From Spirochaetales bacterium (GTDB lineage Bacteria; Spirochaetota; Spirochaetia; UBA9216), in the NCBI GenBank assembly GCA_016342585.1, contig JAEINK010000011.1, positions 1 through 64,000 on the forward strand: a DNA stretch of 64,000 bases. Direction: 5' to 3'. A program made the translations under genes and the position numbers. This document shows positions 9,701 through 18,359 of this stretch, in pieces. Under the pieces are notes generated by a model, which was given only the letters and a program-made list of their open reading frames with translations, was not told where the DNA came from and did no database searches. Each line of letters starts with the position of its first letter. Within the stretch, counting starts at the first letter, position 1.

Positions 9701-11896
9701 TCATTTTTTCAGGCAACCAAATAGTATACCCCTTTTCCATGGAAGTTCTATTTTGGTTAATTTGCGGCAGATCAAATCAGTCAGCTCTGATAACTCCTCT
9801 TTCCCTAGGTGTTCTTTAAGCTCTCCGCCATATCCCCCTTTATCCGGTGAAAGCCATGATCTTAAAACCTCCTCCGGTAGAATAGCGGTCTCTGTAAAAA
9901 ACTGTACTTCCCATTTAAGAAGTTCATAATGCGAATTTTCAATCTCTTTTTTTAGCGTTTCCTCACTCCAGCCGGTCAGCGGTCTCTCCTCATTGTCATA
10001 AAGGGCTGTTTCCGCAGCCCTGAGAGCCTTTTTCTGCCTGGCAGAGAGGACATCTTCCGCAGGATTCAGGTATTGAATTAAATCAGAGAGTCTTGGTGAG
10101 TATTTCGGGACGATTTCGGCCAGAGATATGATACCGCCCGGGCTTAGTTTTTCAGTGAACTCATGGAGGGTCTTCAGTTTCTCCATTGAGGCTGATAGAA
10201 GCTGTCGGCCAATAAGCTTTTCAAACTTGAGCCCCGGTTCTCCCTCCAGGGAGTTGATAATAACAGGCCGCTCGGCCGGGCTCAGCTTTTCCGCCAGCGA
10301 TTCTATCAAATTCCCCCTTTCCTGGTCCTTTACCAGGGCATAGACACCCCCTTCCGGAACATGCCGAAGGGCTTCCCATACCAGGAAGCCGGAACCCGAA
10401 ACAGGGATGAGGACCCGGTCGTTTCTATTGAACGTAAGATCCCTGAAAATTTCATCCCGCTGGGATTTCAATCGTCCGGCCGTTTCTCCCGAGGTTCTTC
10501 GAAGCCATCCCTCCTGCTTTCTATCCACAGGTGAGTTTGTCAGAACCTCTTCTGAGGGCTCTTCCATGACAGTCTCCAGCTGGAGTTCTCTTTTCCGGGC
10601 AACCTCAGACTGGATGGATTTTTCATACCCCTGGTTTGAGGGCTGATAGAAGATTTTCCCGGCAAGGCCTCTTGGCAGATACTGCTGGGCCACCCAGTGG
10701 TCCCTGTAGGCATGGGGGTAGAGGTAACCCACACCATGGCCGAAACCGTGCTTGTCCCGGGAGCCATCCTTTAAATGGTTGGGAACCTCCTCGGCAAGCT
10801 CCTGGTCCACCGCCCTGGCCGCATCGAAATATCCCATGGTAGAGTTTGATTTAGGTGCGGTGGCCAGGTAGAGAACGGCCTGGGTAAGGTGGAACTTCCC
10901 TTCGGGCAGTCCGATCCTGTCGTAGGCTGCCGCGGCAGACTCTACCACGCCCAGGGCGGCCGGGTCTGCCATACCGACATCCTCACATGCGGAGATCAGC
11001 ATGCGCCGGAAGATGAACCTCGGTTCCTCCCCGGCTTGTATCATCCTTGCCATCCAGTAGAGGGCGGCGTCGGGATCAGACCCGCGGATGGATTTTATGA
11101 AGGCACTTATAGTGTCATAGTGGTAATCTCCCTCTTTATCGTAGAGGAGGGCTTTCTTCTGGATGCTCTCCTCTGCGGTTTCGAGGGTTATATGTATCTC
11201 CGTCCCCGCGGGCGGGGGAAATGAATCGGGGGTGGTCTCTACAGCCAGTTCAAGGCCGTTCAGGAGGCTTCGTGCATCCCCGTTAGCCGTATCGACGAGG
11301 TGTTCCAGGGCAACCTGATCAATAGAGAGTTTATACTTTCCATACCCTCTCTCGGTATCATCAAAACACTGCCGGGCAATTTTAAAGAGGTCATCACTGT
11401 TCAGTGATTTTAACTGGAATATTCGGCTTCGACTGACCAGGGCGGGGTTAACCTCGAAGTAGGGGTTTTCGGTGGTCGCGCCAATCAGGATTATTGTTCC
11501 ATTCTCCACCCAGGGGAGGAGGGCATCCTGTTGTGCCTTGTTCCATCGATGCACCTCGTCTATGAAGAGGGTTGTTCTTCTCCCGTGGAGATCCCTCTTC
11601 TCTTTTGCCGCATCGATAGCCTCCCGGAGCTGTTTTACCCCGGAAAGGACAGCATTTATGGTAATGAAATAACTTTTGGTTGAATTGGCTATAACCCTGG
11701 CCAGGGTGGTTTTTCCTGTGCCGGGAGGGCCGTAGAAGATTAACGAGGAGAGTTGATCCGCCTGTATGACCCTTCTCAGCAGCCTGCCCGGTCCGATTAT
11801 GTGATCCTGGCCTGCATACTCATCAAGATTCCGGGGTCTCATCCTGTAGGCCAGGGGCTGGTGGGCCGGTACTGCCGTGCTGCTGAATAGATCCAT
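9701..11896 (-). CDS. rarA: RarA/MgsA replication-associated ATPase with C-terminal extension domain
   Basis: A 731-residue protein. The first ~430 residues are a complete RarA/MgsA AAA+ ATPase acting at stalled replication forks: Walker A GPPGTGKT (56-63), Walker [11 protein letters not shown] (about 109-118), sensor 1 GATTEN, and the MgsA tetramerisation domain. About 290 further residues follow a glutamate-rich linker. They contain a Rossmann-like run ([18 protein letters not shown]) resembling the SAM pocket of class I methyltransferases, but no clear catalytic motif. RarA fusions to an unknown domain are known in cyanobacteria and some spirochaetes (recalled, not searched). It starts 2 bp after the SIMPL lipoprotein stop, so the two are co-transcribed. 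Confidence 0.92.
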   Translation of the reverse strand: MDLFSSTAVPAHQPLAYRMRPRNLDEYAGQDHIIGPGRLLRRVIQADQLSSLIFYGPPGTGKTTLARVIANSTKSYFITINAVLSGVKQLREAIDAAKEKRDLHGRRTTLFIDEVHRWNKAQQDALLPWVENGTIILIGATTENPYFEVNPALVSRSRIFQLKSLNSDDLFKIARQCFDDTERGYGKYKLSIDQVALEHLVDTANGDARSLLNGLELAVETTPDSFPPPAGTEIHITLETAEESIQKKALLYDKEGDYHYDTISAFIKSIRGSDPDAALYWMARMIQAGEEPRFIFRRMLISACEDVGMADPAALGVVESAAAAYDRIGLPEGKFHLTQAVLYLATAPKSNSTMGYFDAARAVDQELAEEVPNHLKDGSRDKHGFGHGVGYLYPHAYRDHWVAQQYLPRGLAGKIFYQPSNQGYEKSIQSEVARKRELQLETVMEEPSEEVLTNSPVDRKQEGWLRRTSGETAGRLKSQRDEIFRDLTFNRNDRVLIPVSGSGFLVWEALRHVPEGGVYALVKDQERGNLIESLAEKLSPAERPVIINSLEGEPGLKFEKLIGRQLLSASMEKLKTLHEFTEKLSPGGIISLAEIVPKYSPRLSDLIQYLNPAEDVLSARQKKALRAAETALYDNEERPLTGWSEETLKKEIENSHYELLKWEVQFFTETAILPEEVLRSWLSPDKGGYGGELKEHLGKEELSELTDLICRKLTKIELPWKRGILFGCLKK

Positions 11897-11898
11897 TA

Positions 11899-12678
11899 CT
11901 ATTTCAGCTGAAAAATGACAGTGATACGGGAGGTAACTTCTATCTCTCCTGTGGGGAGAGAGGTCGGTGTTCCATCTCCTGCACCGGCTGCTTCGAGGAG
12001 CATTCTGTTGTTTGTCGGGGCGCCATAGGAGGGCTGGGTAATCTCGGAAATGGAAAGGACCCTGCCCAATTCTAGTCCTGAAAGGGCGGCGTACTCAGAT
12101 GCTTTCGAATGGGCTTTCATGAACGCCAGTGCTCTGGAATCTGAGTAGAGTTTAGTTTTATCTTTTATATCGAAGTGCATATTTTGGATTCTTATCCCAT
12201 CCACGGATGTCAGATCATCCAAAAGAAGGGAGACCTGTTCCGGTTGTCCTGCCATATCTTCGATAAGAAAGACTATGGTCTGGTTTGCCCGCTGGCCCTG
12301 GAGGGTTTGAATACCCTCATTCCAGGAGTATTCGGGGGTGAAATTGATGGCCGCTGTTCGAATATTCCGCTCCTTTACCTTAGCCGTCTTCAATATTGTC
12401 AGTATTTTGGCCACCTTTTCATTCACAAGGGTTTGAGCCTCACGGGTGGTGGCTCCTATTTCGGAGATGGAAAGGGTTAAACTGACCGTATCCGGGACAG
12501 CCGTGACGGTTCCCGTTCCCTCCAGGGTGACCATGCCGGGCTTTCCTGATAATGAGGCACAGCCTGCAAGGCTCAGGAGGATTATGACTGCTGAAACAGA
12601 CAGAAGGATATAGACAAAACTGCTGATCCTGCTGGTTGAGTGGTTCTTCTTATTGGTTTGCATTATTCTCTTTTTCAT
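11899..12678 (-). CDS. SIMPL-domain (DUF541) lipoprotein
   Basis: A 259-residue predicted lipoprotein: a long charged N-region, hydrophobic core and lipobox SLAGC. A SIMPL domain follows, beginning VTLEGTGTVTAVPDTVSLTL and ending with the typical ITVIFQLK strand. SIMPL proteins (E. coli YggE-like) are cell-envelope proteins linked to oxidative stress, with an unclear biochemical role. The start at ATG 12678 lies only 6 nt after a TAAGAT -10 box and lacks a Shine-Dalgarno, so the mRNA is probably leaderless; ATG at codon 6 is an alternative. Co-transcribed with rarA. Confidence 0.82.
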   Translation of the reverse strand: MKKRIMQTNKKNHSTSRISSFVYILLSVSAVIILLSLAGCASLSGKPGMVTLEGTGTVTAVPDTVSLTLSISEIGATTREAQTLVNEKVAKILTILKTAKVKERNIRTAAINFTPEYSWNEGIQTLQGQRANQTIVFLIEDMAGQPEQVSLLLDDLTSVDGIRIQNMHFDIKDKTKLYSDSRALAFMKAHSKASEYAALSGLELGRVLSISEITQPSYGAPTNNRMLLEAAGAGDGTPTSLPTGEIEVTSRITVIFQLK

Positions 12679-12684
12679 ACCCGG

Positions 12685-12713
12685 ATCTTAGCAGATGTAC
12701 TGTTCCGGGGCAA
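12685..12713 (-). promoter_or_regulatory. Promoter for SIMPL-rarA, apparently leaderless
   Basis: On the minus strand -35 TTGCCC (12713-12708), a 17-bp spacer and -10 TAAGAT (12690-12685), then 6 nt and the ATG at 12678. Transcription would begin at or next to the start codon. Confidence 0.6.
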
Positions 12714-12798
12714 GGTCATCCGGCCCTGAGAACAGGATCGGATAAGAAACCGGAGCCAAAGGGGTTAAGGCGATTAGCATTAAAAGAGGAAAATTACT

Positions 12799-13236
12799 CT
12801 ACTTCAGGATGTGGATCAGGGTCGCAAGCTCCCTTTGAAGATTCAAAACCCTCTTCATGGTGAACTCTCCGCCGACAGAGTCTATCAGTTTTCCCGGGAT
12901 TTCACAGGCCTTTATCTCCATCTCCCGTCCCAGGTCTGTCAGGGATATGACAACCCTCCTTTCATCATCCGAAGCTCGCTCCCTTTTTATGATTTTTTTT
13001 GATTCCATCCTCTTTAGAAGGGGGGTAAGGGTGTTGGATTCAAGGAAAAGATTTTTCCCGATATCGGAAACCGATAGGTCTCCCTCCTCCCAGAGGACCA
13101 GGAGTATGAGGTACTGAGTGTAGGTCAGACCAAACTCTTTAAGGAGGGGTTGATAGAGCCGGGTGACCAGCCTTGATGCGGTATAGAGGGGAAAGCATAG
13201 CTGGTTTTCCAGTTTCAGTTGATCGAAACCGGCCAT
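12799..13236 (-). CDS. OhrR-type MarR-family peroxide-sensing repressor
   Basis: A 145-residue winged-helix repressor. Its N-terminus LENQLCFPLY carries the single reactive cysteine (C14) that defines OhrR-type sensors of organic hydroperoxides. The recognition segment (VSDIGKNLFLESNTLTPLLKRME) and wing (ERASDDERRVVISL) are intact. It begins directly after the peroxidase stop, so it is the second gene of a peroxidase-repressor operon and probably autoregulated through the palindrome in the shared promoter. I infer one-cysteine sensing, since no second conserved Cys is obvious. Confidence 0.88.
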   Translation of the reverse strand: MAGFDQLKLENQLCFPLYTASRLVTRLYQPLLKEFGLTYTQYLILLVLWEEGDLSVSDIGKNLFLESNTLTPLLKRMESKKIIKRERASDDERRVVISLTDLGREMEIKACEIPGKLIDSVGGEFTMKRVLNLQRELATLIHILK

Positions 13237-13728
13237 TTATACTCTCTTTTTAAGCAACGGAACGATATCTTTAAGGATATCTTCCGGTTTTACTCTGGGA
13301 GAGAATCTTTTTACAGGAACCCCATCGGAATTTATAAGGAATTTAGTGAAATTCCATTTGATTTTCTGACTGAATGTACCAGGGAGCTCCTTTTTAAGGT
13401 ATTTATAGAGGTTATGTGTATTTTTCCCGTTAACATTGATTTTACTGAATAAGGGAAAAGTCACCCCATAGTTTATTTTGCAGAACTGGGATATCTCCTC
13501 ATCGGTTCCCGGTTCCTGGTGGGCAAACTGATCGCAGGGGAATCCGAGGATGATAAAATCCTGCTCCTCATACTCTTTGTATATTTTTTGAAGCCCATCG
13601 TACTGGGGTGTAAATCCGCATTTACTGGCGGTGTTTACGATGAGAAGGGTTTTTCCTCTATATTCCGAGAGTGATATCTCCTCTCCTTTACTGTTAAGGG
13701 CAGAGTATTCATAGATTGATTCTGACAT
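13237..13728 (-). CDS. Glutathione peroxidase-family thiol peroxidase
   Basis: A 163-residue cytosolic peroxidase of the GPx/BsaA/BtuE family that reduces hydroperoxides, in bacteria usually with thioredoxin as the donor. The catalytic residues are visible: C37 (NTASKCGFT, Cys rather than Sec), Q67 (FPCDQFAHQEPG) and W125-N126 (KWNF). It is preceded by GAAGGAG and a promoter that contains a palindrome. The adjacent OhrR-type repressor suggests induction by organic peroxide. Confidence 0.93.
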   Translation of the reverse strand: MSESIYEYSALNSKGEEISLSEYRGKTLLIVNTASKCGFTPQYDGLQKIYKEYEEQDFIILGFPCDQFAHQEPGTDEEISQFCKINYGVTFPLFSKINVNGKNTHNLYKYLKKELPGTFSQKIKWNFTKFLINSDGVPVKRFSPRVKPEDILKDIVPLLKKRV

Positions 13729-13760
13729 GTTTTACACTCCTTCAATTTATGTCTTGAGTG

Positions 13761-13789
13761 ATAATATCGCGAGCGATACAAATAGTCAA
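13761..13789 (-). promoter_or_regulatory. gpx-ohrR promoter with embedded operator
   Basis: On the minus strand -35 TTGACT (13789-13784), a 17-bp spacer and -10 TATTAT (13766-13761). A perfect palindrome TATCGC-GA-GCGATA (13765-13778) sits in the spacer and runs into the -10, where a bound repressor would block RNA polymerase. Its position makes it the best candidate OhrR site. Confidence 0.75.
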
Positions 13790-13860
13790 GCGTAAGACTG
13801 TTAAAAATCTTGAATTTATCAGAAGCAGAGGGGATAGGGTATATTTTCCCCTGATGATGC

Positions 13861-13866
13861 TATAAT
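13861..13866 (+). promoter_or_regulatory. -10 element upstream of the NUDIX gene
   Basis: A consensus TATAAT ends 10 nt before the ATG at 13877. No Shine-Dalgarno intervenes and the -35 region is poor. A leader of only 3-4 nt is expected. Confidence 0.45.
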
Positions 13867-13876
13867 CTTTGTTCTT

Positions 13877-14515
13877 ATGACCGAATCAGAATATAACCGC
13901 TTACTGGATGCCCTCCCTGTCCGTCATACCCTGATAGGACAGGAGAATTCGGCCGCTGTAATGGCAACTTTTGTGAATCTTGATGATAAAATGCACCTTC
14001 TTCTGGAGAAGCGAGCCAAAGGAATTCCTCAGGGGGGAGAGATTTGCTTTCCCGGTGGAAGGCCTGATGAAGGTGATAAAGATCTGCAGGCTACTGCTGT
14101 ACGGGAAACTGGGGAAGAGTTGGGGATTCCTGAAGAGAGGATTCATCCCGAGGGATTACTCGGAACTCTTTTTGCAGGACCCGGGATGGTAGATGTCTAT
14201 GTCGGCAGGATAGAGGCACGGGATCGCAATGATTTCTCTATCAACCCGGATGAGGTTGAAAAACTTCTGTTTATACCCTTTGTGTGGTTTCTTGAACATG
14301 AACCGGAAGTGTATAAGATTGAAACTGAATATAAAGCGGTAGAAGGGGAGAATGGGAACATTTTTGCTGCCCGGGAACTCGGTCTGCCCCAGCGGTATTG
14401 GGGCTCCTGGAAAGGTCGACCCCATTCTATCTACCTCTACAAATTCGATGATGAAATAATATGGGGGATGACCGCCCGAATGATTCAGGAGCTTGTAAGG
14501 TTATGTTTAAAGTAA
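13877..14515 (+). CDS. NUDIX hydrolase, CoA pyrophosphatase-like
   Basis: A 212-residue NUDIX enzyme. The extended motif ICFPGGRPDEGDKDLQATA followed by VRETGEELGI matches the CoA-pyrophosphatase (NudL/YeaB) subgroup, where FPGG and TAxRExxEExG are conserved. It probably hydrolyses CoA or acyl-CoA to 4'-phosphopantetheine species and 3',5'-ADP. No Shine-Dalgarno is seen and a TATAAT sits 10 nt upstream, so translation may be nearly leaderless. Its end overlaps the M20 peptidase start by 13 nt, implying co-transcription. Other NUDIX substrates cannot be excluded. Confidence 0.85.
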   Translation: MTESEYNRLLDALPVRHTLIGQENSAAVMATFVNLDDKMHLLLEKRAKGIPQGGEICFPGGRPDEGDKDLQATAVRETGEELGIPEERIHPEGLLGTLFAGPGMVDVYVGRIEARDRNDFSINPDEVEKLLFIPFVWFLEHEPEVYKIETEYKAVEGENGNIFAARELGLPQRYWGSWKGRPHSIYLYKFDDEIIWGMTARMIQELVRLCLK

Positions 14516-15873
14516 ATACTGCTCGGGAAGATGCGCTTTTTAATGAATATCTGACCCTTCTTCGGCAAATGATAAAAAATCAATGTGTTAATACAGGAGC
14601 ACCCGATTCGGGGCATGAGATCCGATCTGTAGAGACTCTGATTGAGTTTTTTAAAGGATATGGACTGGAAGGAGAGGTTTTCACTCCCCGGAAAGGACGC
14701 AGCAGTCTCCTGATTACTTTGCCGGGAAGTGACCCGGGAGCCCCCTGTCTGATGCTCATGGGCCATATGGATGTCGTCCCCGTTGATGCCGACTCCTGGA
14801 CTCACGATCCCTTTGGAGCAGAGATTGCGGAGGGGCGTTTATGGGGACGGGGAGCTTTGGATATGCTCGGGCAGACTGCAGTCATGGCTGCCGTTATCGC
14901 AGACATTTATGCCTCAGGGGTGAAATTTCCGGGTACTCTCAAGTTTCTGGCGGTTGCCGATGAGGAGGCTGCCGGTATCTGGGGGGCGAAATATCTGGTT
15001 GAAAATCACTGGGACAGGGTGGCCGCCGATTATATGCTTACCGAGCTTGGCGGGTTTTATCTGGACCTTCCCGGCCACCCGAAGGCTACCTTCACCCTGG
15101 GAGAGAAGGGGGTAACCCAGCTTAGACTTTCTGCCACGGGGCAGGCCTCCCATGGCAGCCTTCCTTTTGGAGCGGAAAATGCAGCCTTAAAATTGGCTGA
15201 GGGGATGACACTTCTTGGAAAGAATCCCCCCCCGGCAATCACTGCCGGACTTTATACGGAAATGGTGAAAAAGCTGGCCCTTCCTTCCGGACTTGAATCA
15301 AGGCTTACGGATCCTCTCACCATTGATGATGCCCTTTTTGAACTGGGGATTACAAATCCGGGGAGCGCGCGTATCCTTCACGCCTGTTCCCGGATGACCA
15401 TCTCTCCCAATCTGATTCAGGCCGGGAGCAAGGTCAATATAATCGCAGGATCCGGGTATATGGAAATTGATATAAGAACCCTTCCCGGTCAGGATGAATC
15501 GGATTGGGAGCAGCATATATCCTCAGTCCTTGGTTCCCTCGGTGCAGATTTCCAGCTTGAAGTTCTGGAGAGTGTCTCCTCCACCAGCTCGGAAGTGGAT
15601 ACGCCGCTGATGGCCGCCTGTCGGGCCTCTGTCCGGGAGACCGATCCGGATATTGAACTTGTTCCCATGCTTACAAGTGTTGCCACCGATGGAAGATTCT
15701 GGCGTGAAAAGGGAAGTGTTGTCTATGGATTCTCCCTGTACAGCCGGGAGCTTACGATTGATAAGGGTTTTTCTATGATTCACGGGCCGGATGAGTCTGT
15801 CAGTCTGGAAAGCCTTCGGCGGCAGTTGAATTTCTACAGAGATATACCCGGAAGATTTTTCGAAATGGTCTGA
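14503..15873 (+). CDS. M20 family metallopeptidase/deacylase
   Basis: A 456-residue zinc hydrolase (ArgE/DapE/CPG2 superfamily). The ligands appear in order: H in MGHMDVVP, D in RGALDMLG, the DEE acid pair (VADEEAAGIW), and a late H in IHGPDESV; a lid dimerisation domain lies in the middle (GQASHGSLPFG). The ORF track begins at 14461, but ATG 14503 (MFKVNTARED) has AAGG just upstream and fits the family N-terminus better. Co-transcribed with the NUDIX hydrolase. The substrate (dipeptide or N-acyl amino acid) is not determinable. Confidence 0.88.
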   Translation: MFKVNTAREDALFNEYLTLLRQMIKNQCVNTGAPDSGHEIRSVETLIEFFKGYGLEGEVFTPRKGRSSLLITLPGSDPGAPCLMLMGHMDVVPVDADSWTHDPFGAEIAEGRLWGRGALDMLGQTAVMAAVIADIYASGVKFPGTLKFLAVADEEAAGIWGAKYLVENHWDRVAADYMLTELGGFYLDLPGHPKATFTLGEKGVTQLRLSATGQASHGSLPFGAENAALKLAEGMTLLGKNPPPAITAGLYTEMVKKLALPSGLESRLTDPLTIDDALFELGITNPGSARILHACSRMTISPNLIQAGSKVNIIAGSGYMEIDIRTLPGQDESDWEQHISSVLGSLGADFQLEVLESVSSTSSEVDTPLMAACRASVRETDPDIELVPMLTSVATDGRFWREKGSVVYGFSLYSRELTIDKGFSMIHGPDESVSLESLRRQLNFYRDIPGRFFEMV

Positions 15874-15897
15874 ATCCTATCCGAGGATCGATTTTTT
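15874..15897 (+). terminator. Weak terminator after the M20 gene
   Basis: A short stem ATCCT-atccg-AGGAT is followed by CGATTTTTT. It lies at the convergent junction with the ArsR-type gene. The 5-bp stem makes it a weak call. Confidence 0.35.
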
Positions 15898-16887
15898 AAC
15901 CGCATCAAGCATGGCTTCAATCCTCTCCTGATCCCCCCTGTAATAGACTCTGTTTTTTTCACCTCTCTCATAGTTCACAAGATGGAGGGCTGCCAGGCGT
16001 GATACATGATAGGAAACTGTCGCGGAAGTTATCTTCAGTTCGGTCGCCAGTTCTCTTATAAACCAGGGGCGACTGCACAGGAGTTGAAGGATTGTCCGAC
16101 GGCTTTCGTCTGCCAGGATTTTATAAGCTTCTTCCAGGGGGACGGGGTTGCTGTTCTCCATGATCGGTCTGCATCGTCCATAGATCAGGCTGTCCGGCGC
16201 TTCTATCTGAATAATATCAACCTCATCATAATAACTGATATATATTTCGGGGTATTCCTCCGATTCAGGACGGTTGCACCGGCAGTAAGCTTCGAAAAAG
16301 TGGCCTGGATCCTTATCCAGGAGAGTCTGATCCGCTTGAATCTGTTTTTGAACTTTTTTTGATATCCGGGCTTCATCTTCCTTGAGGGCCAGAGCATAGA
16401 AAGATTCTGCAATAGTAATTAACTTATTCCAGAAGATATCCGGGTAGCGTATGAATTCAAGAAACAGTTCCACTTCCCCCTGCCTGATAGTCCCCCCGGC
16501 TTTTTCCAGCGCTTTTCGAATTGCCACGGGATCGCGGGAAACCTTACTATAGGAAATGTCGGTCTGATATGTATCAAAAAGCATTTTCGGGAGGACCTCT
16601 CCGGTGGGGATCGATTTCAATTGGTTAAGGGTTTCCATAACGGCACTCCATCCCTCTTTCAGGATCATGGATACCGGTAGAAAGGTCAGGCCGAGAAAAT
16701 TACTGACAAGATAGCTTATATCATTCTTAAGTGTTCCCGGCAGGGCGGAACTGGTTTTCTCATACCATAGGGTCAACTCGTCACTTAGATAATAGGATGG
16801 TTCGCACATACTCTTGACCTCATCCCAGCGTGCATAAATTAAAAGTGAGCAAAAAAGCTCAATGGATGGATTATGCTTAATTTTCAA
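15877..16887 (-). CDS. ArsR-family regulator with long N-terminal effector-like domain
   Basis: A 336-residue protein whose last ~90 residues form an ArsR-type winged helix (EAYKILADESRRTILQLL; recognition region ITSATVSYHVSRLAALHLV). The N-terminal ~240 residues have no motif that I recognise and probably sense a ligand or dimerise. The ORF track starts at 16911, but a TTG at 16887 is preceded by an excellent GGGAGGTG at 6-nt spacing, so I use it. It overlaps the MFS transporter by 11 bp on the same strand. It plausibly represses that operon through the palindromes near 18190-18250. Confidence 0.82.
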   Translation of the reverse strand: MKIKHNPSIELFCSLLIYARWDEVKSMCEPSYYLSDELTLWYEKTSSALPGTLKNDISYLVSNFLGLTFLPVSMILKEGWSAVMETLNQLKSIPTGEVLPKMLFDTYQTDISYSKVSRDPVAIRKALEKAGGTIRQGEVELFLEFIRYPDIFWNKLITIAESFYALALKEDEARISKKVQKQIQADQTLLDKDPGHFFEAYCRCNRPESEEYPEIYISYYDEVDIIQIEAPDSLIYGRCRPIMENSNPVPLEEAYKILADESRRTILQLLCSRPWFIRELATELKITSATVSYHVSRLAALHLVNYERGEKNRVYYRGDQERIEAMLDAVKKSILG

Positions 16888-18172
16888 GATTTTCACCTCC
16901 CTTATTCGCATTCGCCGCCTTATTTTTCCGAGGGTCCTCTTTGATAATCAGATAAAAGAGGGCCGAGAGGGTCAGTACACCGCCTGTCAGCCACCAGGCG
17001 GCGGGGATTGTGACATGCTCCGCTATCTGCCCCGCGGCCAGGGAGCCCAATCCCCCTCCTAAATGTAAAAAGAGGGAATTCAGTGACAGGAGGGTTGAGC
17101 GCTTACTATCCGGGAGGGCACGGTTATAGATAACCATCTCCGGTGAACCGGTCACACCATGGGCCAGGAATAAGAGTAGGTAGAGCGGTGCAAATCCTCC
17201 GAGCGAAAGGGTGAATGAGAGGGCAAGATAAATGAGCCCCATAATAAACCGGAAAAAGAAGAGTAGGATTCTGTACCGGTACCCCAGTAGTTTTAGGAGT
17301 ACGGTTGACGCCCCGTTTCCGGCAGCAGCGGCGGCAAAGTATCCCGCAGATAATACACCCATGATCCAGATACCCGTTTCCGGTGATATTTCTCTTAATC
17401 GTGGTTGCCAGAGTTGTTCCATTCCTGCCAGTCCCATTCCCAGGGCTGCCGTCGTTAGAAGGATAGCCAGGGTGTTTCTTCTTGTCAGGCCGTATTTTAC
17501 TGCTGAACTCAATGTCTCCGGGAATTTTTTAAGTCCATCCAGAATATCATTACTGAAATTCGGGTTTTCATCCTTGATCAGGATGGCGGTAAAGAGGATC
17601 TGAAGTAGATAGAGGGTGATTAGAAGCAGTATATTCAGGCCATAATACCCGAATGGTGTGTGGGTGCTGAAGAAATCGCCGGAGAGATCCGGGAGGAAGC
17701 CTCCGATGAGGGTTCCCGCACCGAGGGCTGCCGGTATAATTATGCCGGCTCTGGCTAAATCCCGTTGAAGCAGTTCTTCACTGCCGCCGAGTTTTTTATG
17801 TTCATCCACAAACCAGGCGTCCATTGTACCCGAGGAGAGGGCTCTACCAGTTCCCATGAGTATGGTAATCCCAATCAGATGGATGAAATTTTCTGCAAAG
17901 AGGATAATCACATACCCGGTAACACTGATTGCCACTGAAAAAATGTAGACCTTCTTTCTTCCTATGGTATCGGCGATACCACCTGTCGGCAGTTCCAGGA
18001 ATAGAATGATGAAAGACATCCCTCCAAAAGCTGTTCCTATCTGGGCGAGATTAAAGCCCCTGTCCAGAAAAACAAGGGTTAATACAGGAATTATGATCCC
18101 AAGGGAGAACCAGTGGAATCCCTGGTTTATTCCGTAGGCTTTGAGCAAGCTGTTGTGATTCTTAATCATCAA
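16877..18172 (-). CDS. MFS transporter (12 TM), probable drug or metabolite exporter
   Basis: A 431-residue polytopic inner-membrane protein with about 12 hydrophobic segments. The MFS motif A region is present between TM2 and TM3 (GGIADTIGRKKVYIFS). It is the first gene of a two-gene operon with the ArsR-type regulator, a common export-pump arrangement. A second MFS protein of the same general type lies at 59909-61153. Substrate unknown. The start is ATG 18172; a strong promoter with overlapping palindromes is upstream. Confidence 0.87.
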   Translation of the reverse strand: MMIKNHNSLLKAYGINQGFHWFSLGIIIPVLTLVFLDRGFNLAQIGTAFGGMSFIILFLELPTGGIADTIGRKKVYIFSVAISVTGYVIILFAENFIHLIGITILMGTGRALSSGTMDAWFVDEHKKLGGSEELLQRDLARAGIIIPAALGAGTLIGGFLPDLSGDFFSTHTPFGYYGLNILLLITLYLLQILFTAILIKDENPNFSNDILDGLKKFPETLSSAVKYGLTRRNTLAILLTTAALGMGLAGMEQLWQPRLREISPETGIWIMGVLSAGYFAAAAAGNGASTVLLKLLGYRYRILLFFFRFIMGLIYLALSFTLSLGGFAPLYLLLFLAHGVTGSPEMVIYNRALPDSKRSTLLSLNSLFLHLGGGLGSLAAGQIAEHVTIPAAWWLTGGVLTLSALFYLIIKEDPRKNKAANANKGGENLEN

Positions 18173-18186
18173 ATTTTCCTTTGTTG

Positions 18187-18249
18187 TTAGATGTTTATCT
18201 AATATCTTAGTTGTCTATCATATTTTACAAATATTGTCTTGTCAATATT
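18187..18249 (-). promoter_or_regulatory. MFS-arsR promoter with two palindromic operator candidates
   Basis: On the minus strand -35 TTGACA (18245-18240), a 17-bp spacer and -10 TATGAT (18222-18217). A perfect 7-bp inverted repeat AATATTG-N6-CAATATT (18230-18249) overlaps the -35. A second perfect one, TTAGAT-gttt-ATCTAA (18187-18202), lies downstream of the -10. Both are placed to block transcription when a dimeric regulator binds. Confidence 0.65.
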
Positions 18250-18284
18250 GTTTGATAAATCCATACTTTTGTTATAAAATGCAA

Positions 18285-18321
18285 TTGCTTAAATTAGAGT
18301 TGGAATTATAAAAATCCAACT
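18285..18321 (+). promoter_or_regulatory. Probable promoter of the PAS kinase with overlapping inverted repeat
   Basis: -35 TTGCTT (18285-18290), a 16-bp spacer and -10 TATAAA (18307-18312). An inverted repeat AGTTGGA-N10-TCCAACT (18298-18321) brackets the -10. A second perfect palindrome ATCCAA-CT-TTGGAT (18314-18327) overlaps its right arm, so the arms can pair in two mutually exclusive ways. Confidence 0.5.
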
Positions 18322-18359
18322 TTGGATTAAATTTAAATATGACCAATAAGGAATAATCA

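Noticed and set aside
9439-9819. 126-aa plus-strand ORF
   Set aside because: It starts inside the tRNA-His gene and ends inside rarA on the other strand.
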